A stretch of DNA of 64,000 nt from Geminicoccus sp035556675 (GTDB lineage: Bacteria > Pseudomonadota > Alphaproteobacteria > Geminicoccales > Geminicoccaceae), in NCBI RefSeq assembly GCF_035556675.1, contig NZ_DATMFZ010000067.1, forward strand, positions 27,492 to 91,491. The letters run 5' to 3'. Position numbers and translations under genes: made by a program. Positions within the stretch are counted from its first letter, which is position 1. The number at the start of each line of letters is the position of its first letter. Below, piece after piece: positions 49,666 to 57,984 of this stretch. The notes under the pieces are model-generated. The model was not told the origin of the DNA. It worked only from the letters and a program-made list of their open reading frames with translations, and ran no database searches.

Positions 49666-50802
49666 ATGACGAGGAAGATGGGCGTCGGCATCGTCGGCTG
49701 CGGCACGATCGCCGACATCTACTGCCGCAATGCGCCGCGCTTCGCCGACATCGAGATCCGCGCCTGCGCCGATCTCCGCCCGGAGATCGCCCAGGCCCTA
49801 GCGAGCAAGTACGGGCTGCGCGTGCTCAGCGTGCCGGAGCTGTTCGGTGCGGACGAGGTCGACATCGTCCTGAACCTGACCATTCCGAACGCTCATGTGG
49901 AAGTGTCCGGCGCGGCACTGGAGGCCGGCAGGCATGTCTATAGCGAGAAGCCGCTGGCGACCTCGCTGGCCGGTGCGCGCGAGCTGACGGAACTCGCCCG
50001 GCGCAAGGGGCTGCATCTGGCGGTCGCCCCCGACACGATCCTGGGACCGGGCGGCCAGCTGGCCCGGGAGCTGGTCGACGGTGGCGAGGTCGGCACGATC
50101 ACCGCCGGCACCGCCTTCGTGCTGTCGCGCGGCATGGAGCACTGGCACCCGTCGCCGGGTTTCTATTTCCAGCCAGGTGGCGGCCCAGTGTTCGACATGG
50201 GCCCCTATTACGTCACCCAGCTCGTCCAGCTCCTGGGGCCGGTCGAGCGGGTGGCGGCCCTGGCCGGGACCGGAATCGCCGAGCGGGTGGTGACCGCACC
50301 GGGGCCGATGCAGGGGCAGACCATCCGCCCGGAGGTCGCGACCACGGTCATGGGGCTGCTCGACTTCGCCAGTGGCGCCAAGGTCATGTTCGGCGCGAGC
50401 TGGGACGTGGCGGCGCATGGCCACCGGCCGATCGAGCTCTACGGCACCAGGGCATCGCTCAGGGTGCCCGACCCGAACTTCATGGGCGGGGTCGTGGAGC
50501 TCGGCACGCGCGAAGATGGCTGGCGGGAGCTGCCGACGCAGGAGCGGGTGTTCGGCAAGGTCAACTATCCGTTCGACGCGCCGATCCACGCCAATGACCG
50601 CGGCCTGGGCGTGGCCGAGTTCGCCCAGGCGGTCCGCCAGGGCCGCACGCCGCGGCTGGCGGGCGGGCTCGGCCTCCATGTCACCGCGGTGATGGAGGGG
50701 CTGCTTGCCGCCAGTGAGCAGGGCCGGGTGATTACAATCGAGGATCGCTGCGAGCGGCCGGCGGCGTTGAGTGAAGAGGAGGCAGCCGGGTTGCTCGCCT
50801 GA
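49666..50802 (+). CDS. Gfo/Idh/MocA-family oxidoreductase
   Basis: 378 residues. N-terminal Rossmann motif GVGIVGCGTIADIYCRNA, then the family's EKPLATSLAGA lysine-containing segment and the C-terminal substrate domain with GGGPVFDMGPYYVTQLVQLLG. NAD(P)-dependent oxidation of a sugar, inositol or glycoside is expected. It is the last gene of the importer operon, four bases after the isomerase stop; the pair probably oxidises and rearranges the imported sugar. Convergent with the DUF4336 gene. Confidence 0.9.
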   Translation: MTRKMGVGIVGCGTIADIYCRNAPRFADIEIRACADLRPEIAQALASKYGLRVLSVPELFGADEVDIVLNLTIPNAHVEVSGAALEAGRHVYSEKPLATSLAGARELTELARRKGLHLAVAPDTILGPGGQLARELVDGGEVGTITAGTAFVLSRGMEHWHPSPGFYFQPGGGPVFDMGPYYVTQLVQLLGPVERVAALAGTGIAERVVTAPGPMQGQTIRPEVATTVMGLLDFASGAKVMFGASWDVAAHGHRPIELYGTRASLRVPDPNFMGGVVELGTREDGWRELPTQERVFGKVNYPFDAPIHANDRGLGVAEFAQAVRQGRTPRLAGGLGLHVTAVMEGLLAASEQGRVITIEDRCERPAALSEEEAAGLLA

Positions 50803-50812
50803 GCGAGCGCGC

Positions 50813-51550
50813 TCAGCGGGTCAGCCAGCGCAGCGAGCGGGCCAGCGCCAGCGTGCCGTCCCGCTCGAACCAGCGCCCGTGGCTGAAGATCACCCGTTCC
50901 GGCGCCAGGTCGATCAGGCGGCGTGCCGCCGGGGCCGCCTGGCTCCGCTTCATGTTGATCACCAGGCGCAGATAGATGGGCGCCTGCCCGTCCGGGGCGG
51001 CACTGCCGACCAGATGCGTGCCCAGCCGCATCAGGGCAGGCAGCTTCTCCGCTTCCACGTTCACGACCAGGTCGGTCAGGAGCAAGGTGCGGCTCCTGCG
51101 GTGGAACAGCGCTACTTCCGTAAAGCCGCCGCCGCCCGGGACGACCACCTGCTCGATCTCGTCCGCCCATTCCGGCGGCGCCCGCCCGGACAGGTCGTGG
51201 TCGATCCGCAGGCCGGATTGCCGGACCTGCCGGCGGTCCCGCAGCCCCGGCGCCGCCCAGGTCACCGTGCCGGGGCATTCCCGCTGCCAGGTCTGGAGAT
51301 AGGACCAGTGCGCGATGTTCGGCGCCAGGAGGTGCCGGATCCGGCCGACCTCCTCCAGCTGGCGCCGGAGCGGCTGGTGGTAGCGGGTCGGGGAATGGAG
51401 GATCAGGTCGCCGTTCGCCAGGCGCAGCACGGTCATCCGGACCGGCATGGGCATGCCCAGCGCCCGGTGCGGGCCGCTGTCGACGATCCAGACCCCGTCC
51501 GCCACCGGCTTGAGCTGGTCGAGGGGCGGGTAGGTGACCGGGCTGGCCAT
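50813..51550 (-). CDS. DUF4336 protein (degenerate metallo-beta-lactamase fold)
   Basis: 245 residues. Segments VWIVDSGPHRALGMPMPVRMTVLRL, HSPTRYHQPLRRQLEE, LLAPNIAHWSYLQTWQRECP and TLLLTDLVVNVEAEKLP are characteristic of DUF4336, whose fold recalls MBL hydrolases but in which the HxHxDH motif is replaced. No signal peptide. Its function is unknown. A small ORF on the same strand lies 14 bp upstream of its start and might share its transcript. Confidence 0.85.
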   Translation of the reverse strand: MASPVTYPPLDQLKPVADGVWIVDSGPHRALGMPMPVRMTVLRLANGDLILHSPTRYHQPLRRQLEEVGRIRHLLAPNIAHWSYLQTWQRECPGTVTWAAPGLRDRRQVRQSGLRIDHDLSGRAPPEWADEIEQVVVPGGGGFTEVALFHRRSRTLLLTDLVVNVEAEKLPALMRLGTHLVGSAAPDGQAPIYLRLVINMKRSQAAPAARRLIDLAPERVIFSHGRWFERDGTLALARSLRWLTR

Positions 51551-51564
51551 GGCGGGTGCGGCGG

Positions 51565-51783
51565 TCAGCCGGGCGGCAGGATCGAGAGGCCGCGCTCCAG
51601 GAAGCCATGGCTGCGCTCGTCGGAGCGACCGTCTTCCTGCTCGCTGGCGGGCAGCATGTCATCGCGGCCCTCCCGCCCGTCCAGGACGGTTCCTCGCTCC
51701 GTGCGCCGGTCCGCCGGCCGATCGGGTGCAGGCCTCTGTCGTGGTTCGGGCTGGCGATCATGGTTGCTCATCGTGCTCTCCAT
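51565..51783 (-). CDS. Small hydrophilic hypothetical protein
   Basis: 72 residues from the ATG at 51783, preceded by AGAGGAAC at normal spacing. Very rich in Arg, Asp, Glu, Pro and Gln, with no hydrophobic segment; likely disordered. No family is recognised. It could be a genuine small stress-type protein or a chance ORF in GC-rich sequence; the ribosome-binding sequence and its position before the DUF4336 gene are the only support. Confidence 0.4.
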   Translation of the reverse strand: MESTMSNHDRQPEPRQRPAPDRPADRRTERGTVLDGREGRDDMLPASEQEDGRSDERSHGFLERGLSILPPG

Positions 51784-51893
51784 GCCGTTCCTCTTCTGAG
51801 AACCGCCAGTCCAGTCACGCCGTTCCATGGAACGCTCGGGCGCCGCCTCCCGTTGAGAGGCCTTCTGGCATCGGACACGGCATTGGTTGGTTC

Positions 51894-52808
51894 ATGGATT
51901 GCCTGATCATCGGCGGCGGCCCGGCGGGGCTGACCGCCGCGATCTATCTGGCCCGCTTTCGCCGGCGCTGCCTGCTCGTCGATACCGGTGCGAGTCGCGC
52001 CGCCTGGATTCCGGTGTCGCACAATCATCCGGGCTTTCCCGACGGGATCCCCGGCACCGAGCTTTTGGCGCGGATGCGCCGGCAGGCGCAGCGCTACGGG
52101 GCGGAACTGGTCGTCGGGCGGATCGAGCGGCTGGACGCGAAGCCCGGCGGCGGCTTCGTGGCATGGCTGGACGACGGCAGCCGGCACGAGGCGGCGACGG
52201 TGCTGCTGGCGACCGGCACGGACGACATCCCGCCGCCACTCGATCTCTCCCACCTGGATCAGGCGGTGGCGCAGGGCCTCTTGCGCTACTGCCCGATCTG
52301 CGACGCGTTCGAGATCACCGGCCGACGCATCGCCCTTGCCGGATCCGGCAAGTGCCGGATCCGCGAAGCGCTGCTCCTGCGCAGCTACACGGCCGACCTC
52401 AGCCTGCTCACGCTCCAGGAGCCCTGGGACCTGCCCGAGGACGAGCGCCGCACGCTGGAGGATGCCGGCATCGACATCATCGAGGCCCCCGCCGCCGAAC
52501 TGGTGCTGGATGGCGACTGCTTCGTCGTGCGGACGACGGGCGGCGGGACGCACCGGTTCGATTCGCTCTACGTGGCGCTCGGCCTGCGTGCGCGTTCGGA
52601 ACTGGCGGTGGCCCTGGGCGCGGCACACGATGCGGATGGCGCGCTCCTGGTCGACGCGCACCAGCAGACCAGCGTGCCCGGCCTCTATGCGGCGGGCGAC
52701 GTGGTCCAGGGGCTGGCGCAGATCAGCGTGGCGACCGGCCAGGCCGCGATCGCGGCCACGGCGATCCAGAACAGCCTGCCGCTGCGGCCGGCGAACGACG
52801 GCAGCTAG
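51894..52808 (+). CDS. Thioredoxin-reductase-like FAD/NAD(P) oxidoreductase
   Basis: 304 residues. FAD motif MDCLIIGGGPAGLTAAIYLA, redox-active cysteine pair CPIC (RYCPICDAFEITG, near residue 135) at the place of TrxB's CATC, NAD(P) motif IALAGSGKCRIREALLL, and C-terminal VPGLYAAGDVVQGLAQI. This is the TrxB-like low-molecular-weight reductase layout. The NADPH motif is less typical than in true TrxB, and no thioredoxin gene is adjacent, so it probably reduces another disulfide or a small substrate. It starts directly behind a short AT-poor leader with no clear SD. Confidence 0.85.
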   Translation: MDCLIIGGGPAGLTAAIYLARFRRRCLLVDTGASRAAWIPVSHNHPGFPDGIPGTELLARMRRQAQRYGAELVVGRIERLDAKPGGGFVAWLDDGSRHEAATVLLATGTDDIPPPLDLSHLDQAVAQGLLRYCPICDAFEITGRRIALAGSGKCRIREALLLRSYTADLSLLTLQEPWDLPEDERRTLEDAGIDIIEAPAAELVLDGDCFVVRTTGGGTHRFDSLYVALGLRARSELAVALGAAHDADGALLVDAHQQTSVPGLYAAGDVVQGLAQISVATGQAAIAATAIQNSLPLRPANDGS

Positions 52809-52880
52809 CGTCTCCGGCAGAACTGGTCGGCCTGCGGCAGGTCGAGCGACCGCCGGGCGCCGGCACCCGTCACCCCAGCC

Positions 52881-53483
52881 ATGGAAGCGGACTTGAGCGG
52901 CACAACCGAAGCGCGCAGCCTGGGCGACGTCCTGGACGCGCTGGCCGAGAAGGGCCAGGCGCAGGACTAGGTATCCGTCGACGAGATGAAGGAGGCGGTC
53001 GGCCAGCGCAGCTACGGGCCGTTCCTGCTGGTCCCGGCGTTGCTGGAGATGTCGCCGATCGGCGGCATCCCGGGCCTGCCCACGGTGATCGCCCTGCTGA
53101 TCGTGATCGTCGCCGTCCAGATGCTGCTCGGGCGCGACCATCTGTGGATCCCGGGCTTTCTCGGCCGGCGCAGCGTGCAGGGCGAGCGGCTGGAGAAGGC
53201 CACCGACAAGATGCGCAGGCTCGCCGGCTGGGCCGACCGGCTGTTCCACGGGCGGCTGACCTTCATGACCCGCGGCATCTGGGTCCGGATCATCGCCCTG
53301 CTCTGCATCCTCCTGTCGCTGACCGTGCCTGGTCTGGAACTGATCCCGTTCGCCAGCACCTTCCCGATGGCGGCGATCGCCCTGTTCGGCATGGCGCTGC
53401 TGGTCGGCGACGGGCTGCTGGTCCTGCTGGGGCTGGCGGTGGTGGTCGGCGGCGGGATCTTCGGGCTGACACAGGTGGTGTAG
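52881..53483 (+). pseudogene. ExoD-family membrane protein interrupted by an in-frame amber codon
   Basis: Reading from ATG 52881 gives MEADLSGTTEARSLGDVLDA, then a TAG at 52968-52970, and in the same frame VSVDEMKEAVGQRSYGPFLL and a hydrophobic ExoD core to the stop at 53483. With the TAG ignored, the product is 200 residues, the normal ExoD length, and the context (...QAQD-stop-VSVDEM) fits a Glu or Gln codon changed by one base. ExoD proteins affect exopolysaccharide and envelope traits. An ATG at 52986 could reinitiate and give a 165-residue product that keeps all membrane helices, so some function may survive. Confidence 0.75.
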
Positions 53484-53724
53484 CAGGCGCCCACTGCTGC
53501 GTAACAGATGCAAGTCGGCGAGGGCGCTCGTCCAGGATCAGAGATTGGTCGACAGGCTCTGCCGAATGTTGAAGTGCAATATCCTGTAAAACATCAACCT
53601 TTGTTCATAAGTAATATCTTGCATCACCATGCCCTTCGGGCTGAAGTTGGGAGTCTGGGCCAAGCATGCCGCTGGCACCGCAGCCCAAGCTCACCATCCG
53701 CCCACCAAGCAAGGGGGGACGAAG
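53484..53724. other. Intergenic region with AT-rich leader
   Basis: 241 bp without a supported gene. The stretch 53565-53625 is markedly AT-rich and probably holds the promoter of the first DUF305 gene (a TTGAAG hexamer at 53569-53574), but no convincing -10 spacing was found. An in-frame ATG at 53629 would extend the DUF305 protein by 32 residues without improving the signal peptide. Confidence 0.4.
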
Positions 53725-54138
53725 ATGCGATCTTGCGACTTCACCATTGCTGCGGCACTGGGTGTGCTGCTGGTGGCCCCTGTGGCCTTTACACAGGACG
53801 CGGTGGATGAGGGCCATCTGCCCAGGCAGGCCATCCCGAGCGCCAGGAACGCCTCGGCCCCTGGCGATGGCGCAGACGGCATGGCGCGCGAGGCCTATCT
53901 GGCTGCCAGCCACAGGATGCACAGCGAGATGACGCTGCGGCCCGGCACCGATGCGGACGTGCTGTTCGCCCAGGCGATGCTCCCGCACCACGAGGGGGCC
54001 GTCGACATGGCCAGGGCCCAGCTCCAGCACGGAAATGATCCCGAGATGCGTGAGTTGGCCGAGGAGATCATCGCCGCTCAGGAGGGGGAGATCGACGCGC
54101 TGAAGGACTGGCTGGCGCGTCAGCCGGCAGCACCATAG
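53725..54138 (+). CDS. DUF305 secreted protein, copy 1
   Basis: 137 residues from ATG 53725, preceded by AAGGGGGGACGAAG. Signal peptide (cleavage near AFTQD, residue 22), then the DUF305 helical domain with the signature MLPHHEGAVDMARAQL and EEIIAAQEGEIDALKDWL. DUF305 proteins are ferritin-like helical proteins, some linked with copper binding (CopM). The His/Met-rich helix faces are visible (HRMHSEM). The last about 70 residues are nearly the same as in the second copy at 54500, showing a tandem duplication. Predicted periplasmic. Confidence 0.88.
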   Translation: MRSCDFTIAAALGVLLVAPVAFTQDAVDEGHLPRQAIPSARNASAPGDGADGMAREAYLAASHRMHSEMTLRPGTDADVLFAQAMLPHHEGAVDMARAQLQHGNDPEMRELAEEIIAAQEGEIDALKDWLARQPAAP

Positions 54139-54142
54139 CCAG

Positions 54143-54400
54143 GGGCTGCTGCCGGCGTCGCGCGGGTGGGGGCAGGGCGCGCCAGGTATTCCACCTGCTG
54201 GCGGGCTCCTGGCCAGGACCGGGCCGATCCCGCCTAGGCGCTGGCGACTGCCGTCGGCCGGCTGCACTTCACCCTAGCCGAAGCCGCCGCCGGCCACGCT
54301 GCCGCCCAGGAAGGCGCCGGGCTGGTGCGGCCGTTCTTCGAGCAGTTCTATGCCTAAGATCCGGCTGATCGACCGGATGCCGCTGGGCCCAGACCCGCCG
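54143..54400 (+). pseudogene. Decayed duplicate of the sulfotransferase gene
   Basis: This stretch aligns base by base with parts of the intact sulfotransferase gene at 55017: its beginning (around GGCAGGGCGC and TTCCACC), the middle (CGGCTGC..CTTCACCCT..GCCGAAGCCGCCG) and a later segment (CTGGTGCGGCCGTTC, GAGCAGTTCTAT, CGGCTGATCGACCGG). Between these it has lost at least three blocks, one of about 150 bp that includes the P-loop. Frameshifts and stops (TAG near 54233, TAA at 54356) prevent translation. It is the left partner of a tandem duplication of the DUF305-sulfotransferase unit. Confidence 0.85.
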
Positions 54401-54499
54401 TTCGACCCGTCGGCACACGCGCAGTATCCGCTTGTCGGGGAACCTCGCCATGTGCTGCCTCGTCTCCGGTCATCTACCAATCCTGCCACGGAGACGAAG

Positions 54500-54910
54500 A
54501 TGCGATCCTGCAGGTTCTTGTTGGGCGCGGCGCTGGCCGCCTGCCTGGCCGCGCCTTCCATCGCCCAGGAAGCGGTGCATGAGGGCCATGTGCCCGAGCA
54601 GGCGGTGCCGAGCGCCGATACCGGCTCTGAGGCGTCGAGCGGCGCCACCAGCCCCGCGCGCGCGGCCATGGAAGCGGCGAACGAGAAGATGCACGCCGCC
54701 ATGATGCTGCCGCCCGGCACCGATGCCGACGTGCTGTTCGCGCAGGCGATGATCCCGCACCACGAGGGGGCGATCGACATGGCCAGGGTGCAGCTCCAAT
54801 ACGGCAAGGATCCGGAGCTGCGGAAGCTGGCCGAGGAGATCATCGCCGCCCAGGAGGGGGAGATCGCCGTCCTGAAGGACTGGCTGGCCCGCCAGCCCGC
54901 GGCTCCATAG
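54500..54910 (+). CDS. DUF305 secreted protein, copy 2
   Basis: 136 residues. Signal peptide (cleavage near SIAQE, residue 22), a variable Ala/Ser linker, then the DUF305 domain: LFAQAMIPHHEGAIDMARVQL and EEIIAAQEGEIAVLKDWL. Methionine- and histidine-rich (NEKMHAAMMLPPG), consistent with metal binding. The C-terminal half is nearly the same as in copy 1, while the linker and leader have diverged. Followed by the intact sulfotransferase after 106 bp. Confidence 0.88.
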   Translation: MRSCRFLLGAALAACLAAPSIAQEAVHEGHVPEQAVPSADTGSEASSGATSPARAAMEAANEKMHAAMMLPPGTDADVLFAQAMIPHHEGAIDMARVQLQYGKDPELRKLAEEIIAAQEGEIAVLKDWLARQPAAP

Positions 54911-55016
54911 CAGAATTCGCCGCCGGCACCGGCGGCCCTGGCACGGCCGCGGCATCGAGCTACCTCTCAAGGCCTGGAGGGCCGACCCCGGCCGGCTGCG
55001 GCATGGTGGAGAAGCG

Positions 55017-56165
55017 ATGGGATGGCTGCCGGCACCGGCATCGCGCGGGCGGGGCAGGGCGCACCGGGTGTTCCACCCGCTGGCAGGTGCGGATCTGCGG
55101 GTCCTGGCGGGGCTCCTGGCCAAGGCGGGGCCAATCCCGCCCGGGCGCTGGCACGTCCCGGCCCTGGCCCTGGCCACCGCCATCGGCCGGCTGCCCTTCA
55201 CCCTCGCCGAAGCCGCCGCGGCACGCCGGCTGCCAGCCAGGGAGTCGCTGCCGGCCCCAATATTCGTGGTGGGCTACTGGCGCAGCGGCACGACCCATCT
55301 GAGTAACCTGCTGAGCCGGCATGACGGCTTCGGCATCCTGCCGCCGATCGCGGTCGGGCTGCCCCAGGAAGCGCTTGGCCTGGCGCGGCTGGTGCGGCCG
55401 TTCATCGAGCAGTTCTATCCCGAGACCCGGCTGATCGACCGGGTGCCGCTGGCCCCGGACCTGCCGCAGGAGGACGAGCTCGCGATCGCCAACCTGTCGC
55501 CCTGGTCGTTCTATCACGGCGTGTACTTCCCCCGCCGGGCGGGGGACTGGCTGGCGCCCGGCCTGTTCCTCGATGGCGCCGGGCCGGACGGGCTGCGCCG
55601 CTTCGCCGCCACGCTCGAGCGTTACCTGGTCAAGATGACCGTCCAGCAGGGGCGGCGGCCGCTCCTGGTGCGCAACCCGGCGCACAGCGCCCGGATAGCA
55701 CTGATCCGCTCGATCTGGCCGGATGCCCGGTTCATCCATGTCCACCGCGATCCGCTCACCGTCTACGCGTCGGCGGTGCGGATGTTCCGGACCTTGTTCC
55801 GCGAGCTGGCGATCCAGGAGGCCGAGATCGATGTCGAGGCGCTGGTGCTGGAAACCTATCCGGCCCTCATGGGCCGGCTGCTGCAGGACTTCGCGGCCCT
55901 GCCGCCGGGCCTTGGCTGCACCGTGCGCTTCGAGGATGTCGAGCGCGACCCGCTGGGCCAGCTGGAGCGCATCTTCACCGAACTGAACCTGCCGGGCTTC
56001 GCGGACGGGCTGCCGAAGTTCCAGGCCCATCTGCGGGCGGTGGCCAGCTATCGCAAGGCAGAGCACCGGCTCCCGGCGGACGAGATCACCCTGGTCCGCC
56101 GGCGCTGGCGGCCGTTCATCGAGCGCTGGGGCAGCCGGATGGAGCCGGCCGCCACGCAGCGGTGA
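55017..56165 (+). CDS. Sulfotransferase-family protein
   Basis: 382 residues. The 5'-PSB loop binding PAPS is IFVVGYWRSGTTHLSNLL (near residue 90) and the 3'-phosphate-binding segment is FIHVHRDPLTVYASAV (near 240), as in the Sulfotransfer_3 group. The C-terminal part carries the usual VRFEDVERDPLGQLERIF. GTGGAG precedes the ATG. It would transfer sulfate from PAPS to a hydroxyl of a glycan, lipid or small molecule. A decayed copy lies upstream. The acceptor is unknown; the carotenoid operon begins 256 bp downstream but nothing links them directly. Confidence 0.85.
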   Translation: MGWLPAPASRGRGRAHRVFHPLAGADLRVLAGLLAKAGPIPPGRWHVPALALATAIGRLPFTLAEAAAARRLPARESLPAPIFVVGYWRSGTTHLSNLLSRHDGFGILPPIAVGLPQEALGLARLVRPFIEQFYPETRLIDRVPLAPDLPQEDELAIANLSPWSFYHGVYFPRRAGDWLAPGLFLDGAGPDGLRRFAATLERYLVKMTVQQGRRPLLVRNPAHSARIALIRSIWPDARFIHVHRDPLTVYASAVRMFRTLFRELAIQEAEIDVEALVLETYPALMGRLLQDFAALPPGLGCTVRFEDVERDPLGQLERIFTELNLPGFADGLPKFQAHLRAVASYRKAEHRLPADEITLVRRRWRPFIERWGSRMEPAATQR

Positions 56166-56198
56166 TCCAAGGCCCGGCAGCGCACGTATGACTGTGGT

Positions 56199-56336
56199 TG
56201 ATCAAGTGTTCAGCGTGCGCTTAACTACAGTGGTGAGGCATTGCTTTGGGCGCATGCCATCTCTCGGCATCAGAAAAATAATTAATCCCTAGTGCTTGCC
56301 GTTCGGCATCGGTGAATTAGTTCGCCTGATCAAGTG
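56199..56336 (+). repeat. Direct repeat TGATCAAGTG in the carotenoid-operon upstream region
   Basis: The ten-base sequence TGATCAAGTG occurs at 56199-56208 and 56327-56336 in the 256-bp gap before the carotenoid operon, with an AT-rich tract (56270-56288) and a small dyad TGCCGTTCGGCA (around 56296-56307) between. The core TGATCA is palindromic. This is a plausible regulator-binding region; no standard -35/-10 pair is clear and no gene is seen in the gap. Confidence 0.4.
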
Positions 56337-56421
56337 GTGACTTCCAGGCGGGCCGGCCGGTACGGGCGCCTTCGCGTGGAAGGCCGGCTCGGGTCCAGGG
56401 TATGGCGGGGGACAGGAAATC

Positions 56422-57984
56422 ATGCCGGCGAGGAGCGCAGTGCATGTCGGTGTGATCGGCGCCGGGCCGGGCGGCCTCGCCGCTGCCCTGCTGCTGGCCC
56501 GGGCGGGCCTCCGCGTGACCCTGTACGAGCGCGCAGGACAGGTCGGCGGGCGCACCCGCACGATCACCGCACCCGGCGGCTATCGCTTCGACCTGGGCCC
56601 GACCTTCTTCCTCTATCCCCGGATCCTGCGGGAGATCTTCGCCAGTTGCGGCGCCGACCTCGACCGGATGGTCGAGCTGCGCCGGCTGGATCCGCTCTAC
56701 CGGCTGGTGTTCGAGGGCGGCGGCGAGCTGGCCGCCTCCGCGTCGCCCGAGCGCCTGGCCCGGGACATCGCCGCCCTGTCGCCGGCCGACGGGCCGAGGG
56801 TTGCCGGGTTTCTTGCCGACAACCGGCAAAAGCTCGCCGCCTTCCGGCCAGTGCTGGAGAACCCGTTCACCCGGATCACCGACTATCTGCGCCCGGATGT
56901 GCTGGCCTCGCTCGGCCGGTTGCGCCCGTTCACCTCAGTGGACCGCGATTTGCGTCGCCACTTCACCGACCCCCGGGTCCGGCTCGCCTTCTCATTCCAG
57001 AGCAAGTATCTCGGCATGTCGCCGTTCCGCTGCCCGAGTCTGTTCACCATCCTGAGCTTTCTCGAGCACGAGCATGGCGTGTTCCACCCGATGGGCGGCT
57101 GCGGCGCGGTGTCCGAGGCGATGGCCATGCTGGCGCGGCGGCTGGGGGTCCGGATCCGGCTCGGCACGGAGGTGGAGCGGATCGACTATGCGGGCGGCCG
57201 GCCGCAGGCGGTCCATGCCGGCGGCAGCCGCGACGAGGTCGACGCGGTGGTGATCGGCGCCGACTTCGTGGGCGCGATCGCGCAACTGGTGCCCGAACCG
57301 GTGCGGCGGCGCTGGGGCGATCGCCGGATCGATCGGGCCAGGCTCTCCTGCTCCACCCTGATGTTCTATCTGGGGATCGAGGGGGAGGTGCCGGACCTGG
57401 ACCACCACACCATCCTCCTGGCGAAGGACTACCGGCAGAACATCCGGGAGATCGAGCAGGGCATCCTGCCGCCGCAGCCCTCCATCTATGTCCAGCATGC
57501 CGGCTTCACCGATAGCGGCATGGCGCCGCCCGGCCATGCCAGCCTCTACGTGCTGGTGCCGGTGCCCAACCTGCGGGCCAAGATCGACTGGCAGGCCGAG
57601 CTGCCCCGCTACCGCCGGCTCGTGCTGGAGCGGCTGCGCCATCTGGGCCTGGACGATCTGGAGCGGCGCATCCGCTTCGAGCGGGTGGTGACGCCGAACG
57701 ACTGGCAGGACGAGTTCCGGGTCGGGCGGGGCGCCACCTTCAACCTCGCCCACGACCTGCGCCAGATGCTGTGGTTCAGGCCGCACAACCGGTTCGCGCC
57801 CGGCACCTATCTGGTGGGCGGCGGGACCCACCCCGGCAGCGGCCTGCCAGTGATCTTCGAGGGTGCCCGGATCAGCGTGCGCCTGCTCCTCGAGGATCTG
57901 GGCATCGATCACCGCGACCTGCCGATCCTGGACGAGGCGCCGCTGGCCGATGCTGCGGACGAGCGGGTGGAGGTGGCGGCATGA
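56422..57984 (+). CDS. crtN: CrtN-like dehydrosqualene/squalene desaturase
   Basis: 520 residues. CrtI-type FAD oxidoreductase: dinucleotide motif VGVIGAGPGGLAAALLLARAG, then YRFDLGPTFFLYPRILREIF. It matches CrtN of staphylococci in its second half: SIYVQHAGFTDSGMAPPG, SLYVLVPVPNL, VVTPNDWQDEF and GGGTHPGSGLPVIFEGA. CrtN desaturates C30 chains; with HpnC/D/E in the same operon the substrate would be squalene rather than dehydrosqualene, as described for the squalene route in methylotrophs and planctomycetes. First gene of a coupled operon; overlaps the DUF2141 gene by ATGA. Confidence 0.82.
   Translation: MPARSAVHVGVIGAGPGGLAAALLLARAGLRVTLYERAGQVGGRTRTITAPGGYRFDLGPTFFLYPRILREIFASCGADLDRMVELRRLDPLYRLVFEGGGELAASASPERLARDIAALSPADGPRVAGFLADNRQKLAAFRPVLENPFTRITDYLRPDVLASLGRLRPFTSVDRDLRRHFTDPRVRLAFSFQSKYLGMSPFRCPSLFTILSFLEHEHGVFHPMGGCGAVSEAMAMLARRLGVRIRLGTEVERIDYAGGRPQAVHAGGSRDEVDAVVIGADFVGAIAQLVPEPVRRRWGDRRIDRARLSCSTLMFYLGIEGEVPDLDHHTILLAKDYRQNIREIEQGILPPQPSIYVQHAGFTDSGMAPPGHASLYVLVPVPNLRAKIDWQAELPRYRRLVLERLRHLGLDDLERRIRFERVVTPNDWQDEFRVGRGATFNLAHDLRQMLWFRPHNRFAPGTYLVGGGTHPGSGLPVIFEGARISVRLLLEDLGIDHRDLPILDEAPLADAADERVEVAA

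Noticed and set aside
52968..52970. Amber codon read as an amino acid (suppression or pyrrolysine) in the ExoD-like and left-edge genes.
   Set aside because: TAG ends many intact genes here (for example at 10617, 17410, 23968, 47797, 52808 and 58394), no suppressor tRNA or pyl gene is seen, and the left-edge gene is also frameshifted.
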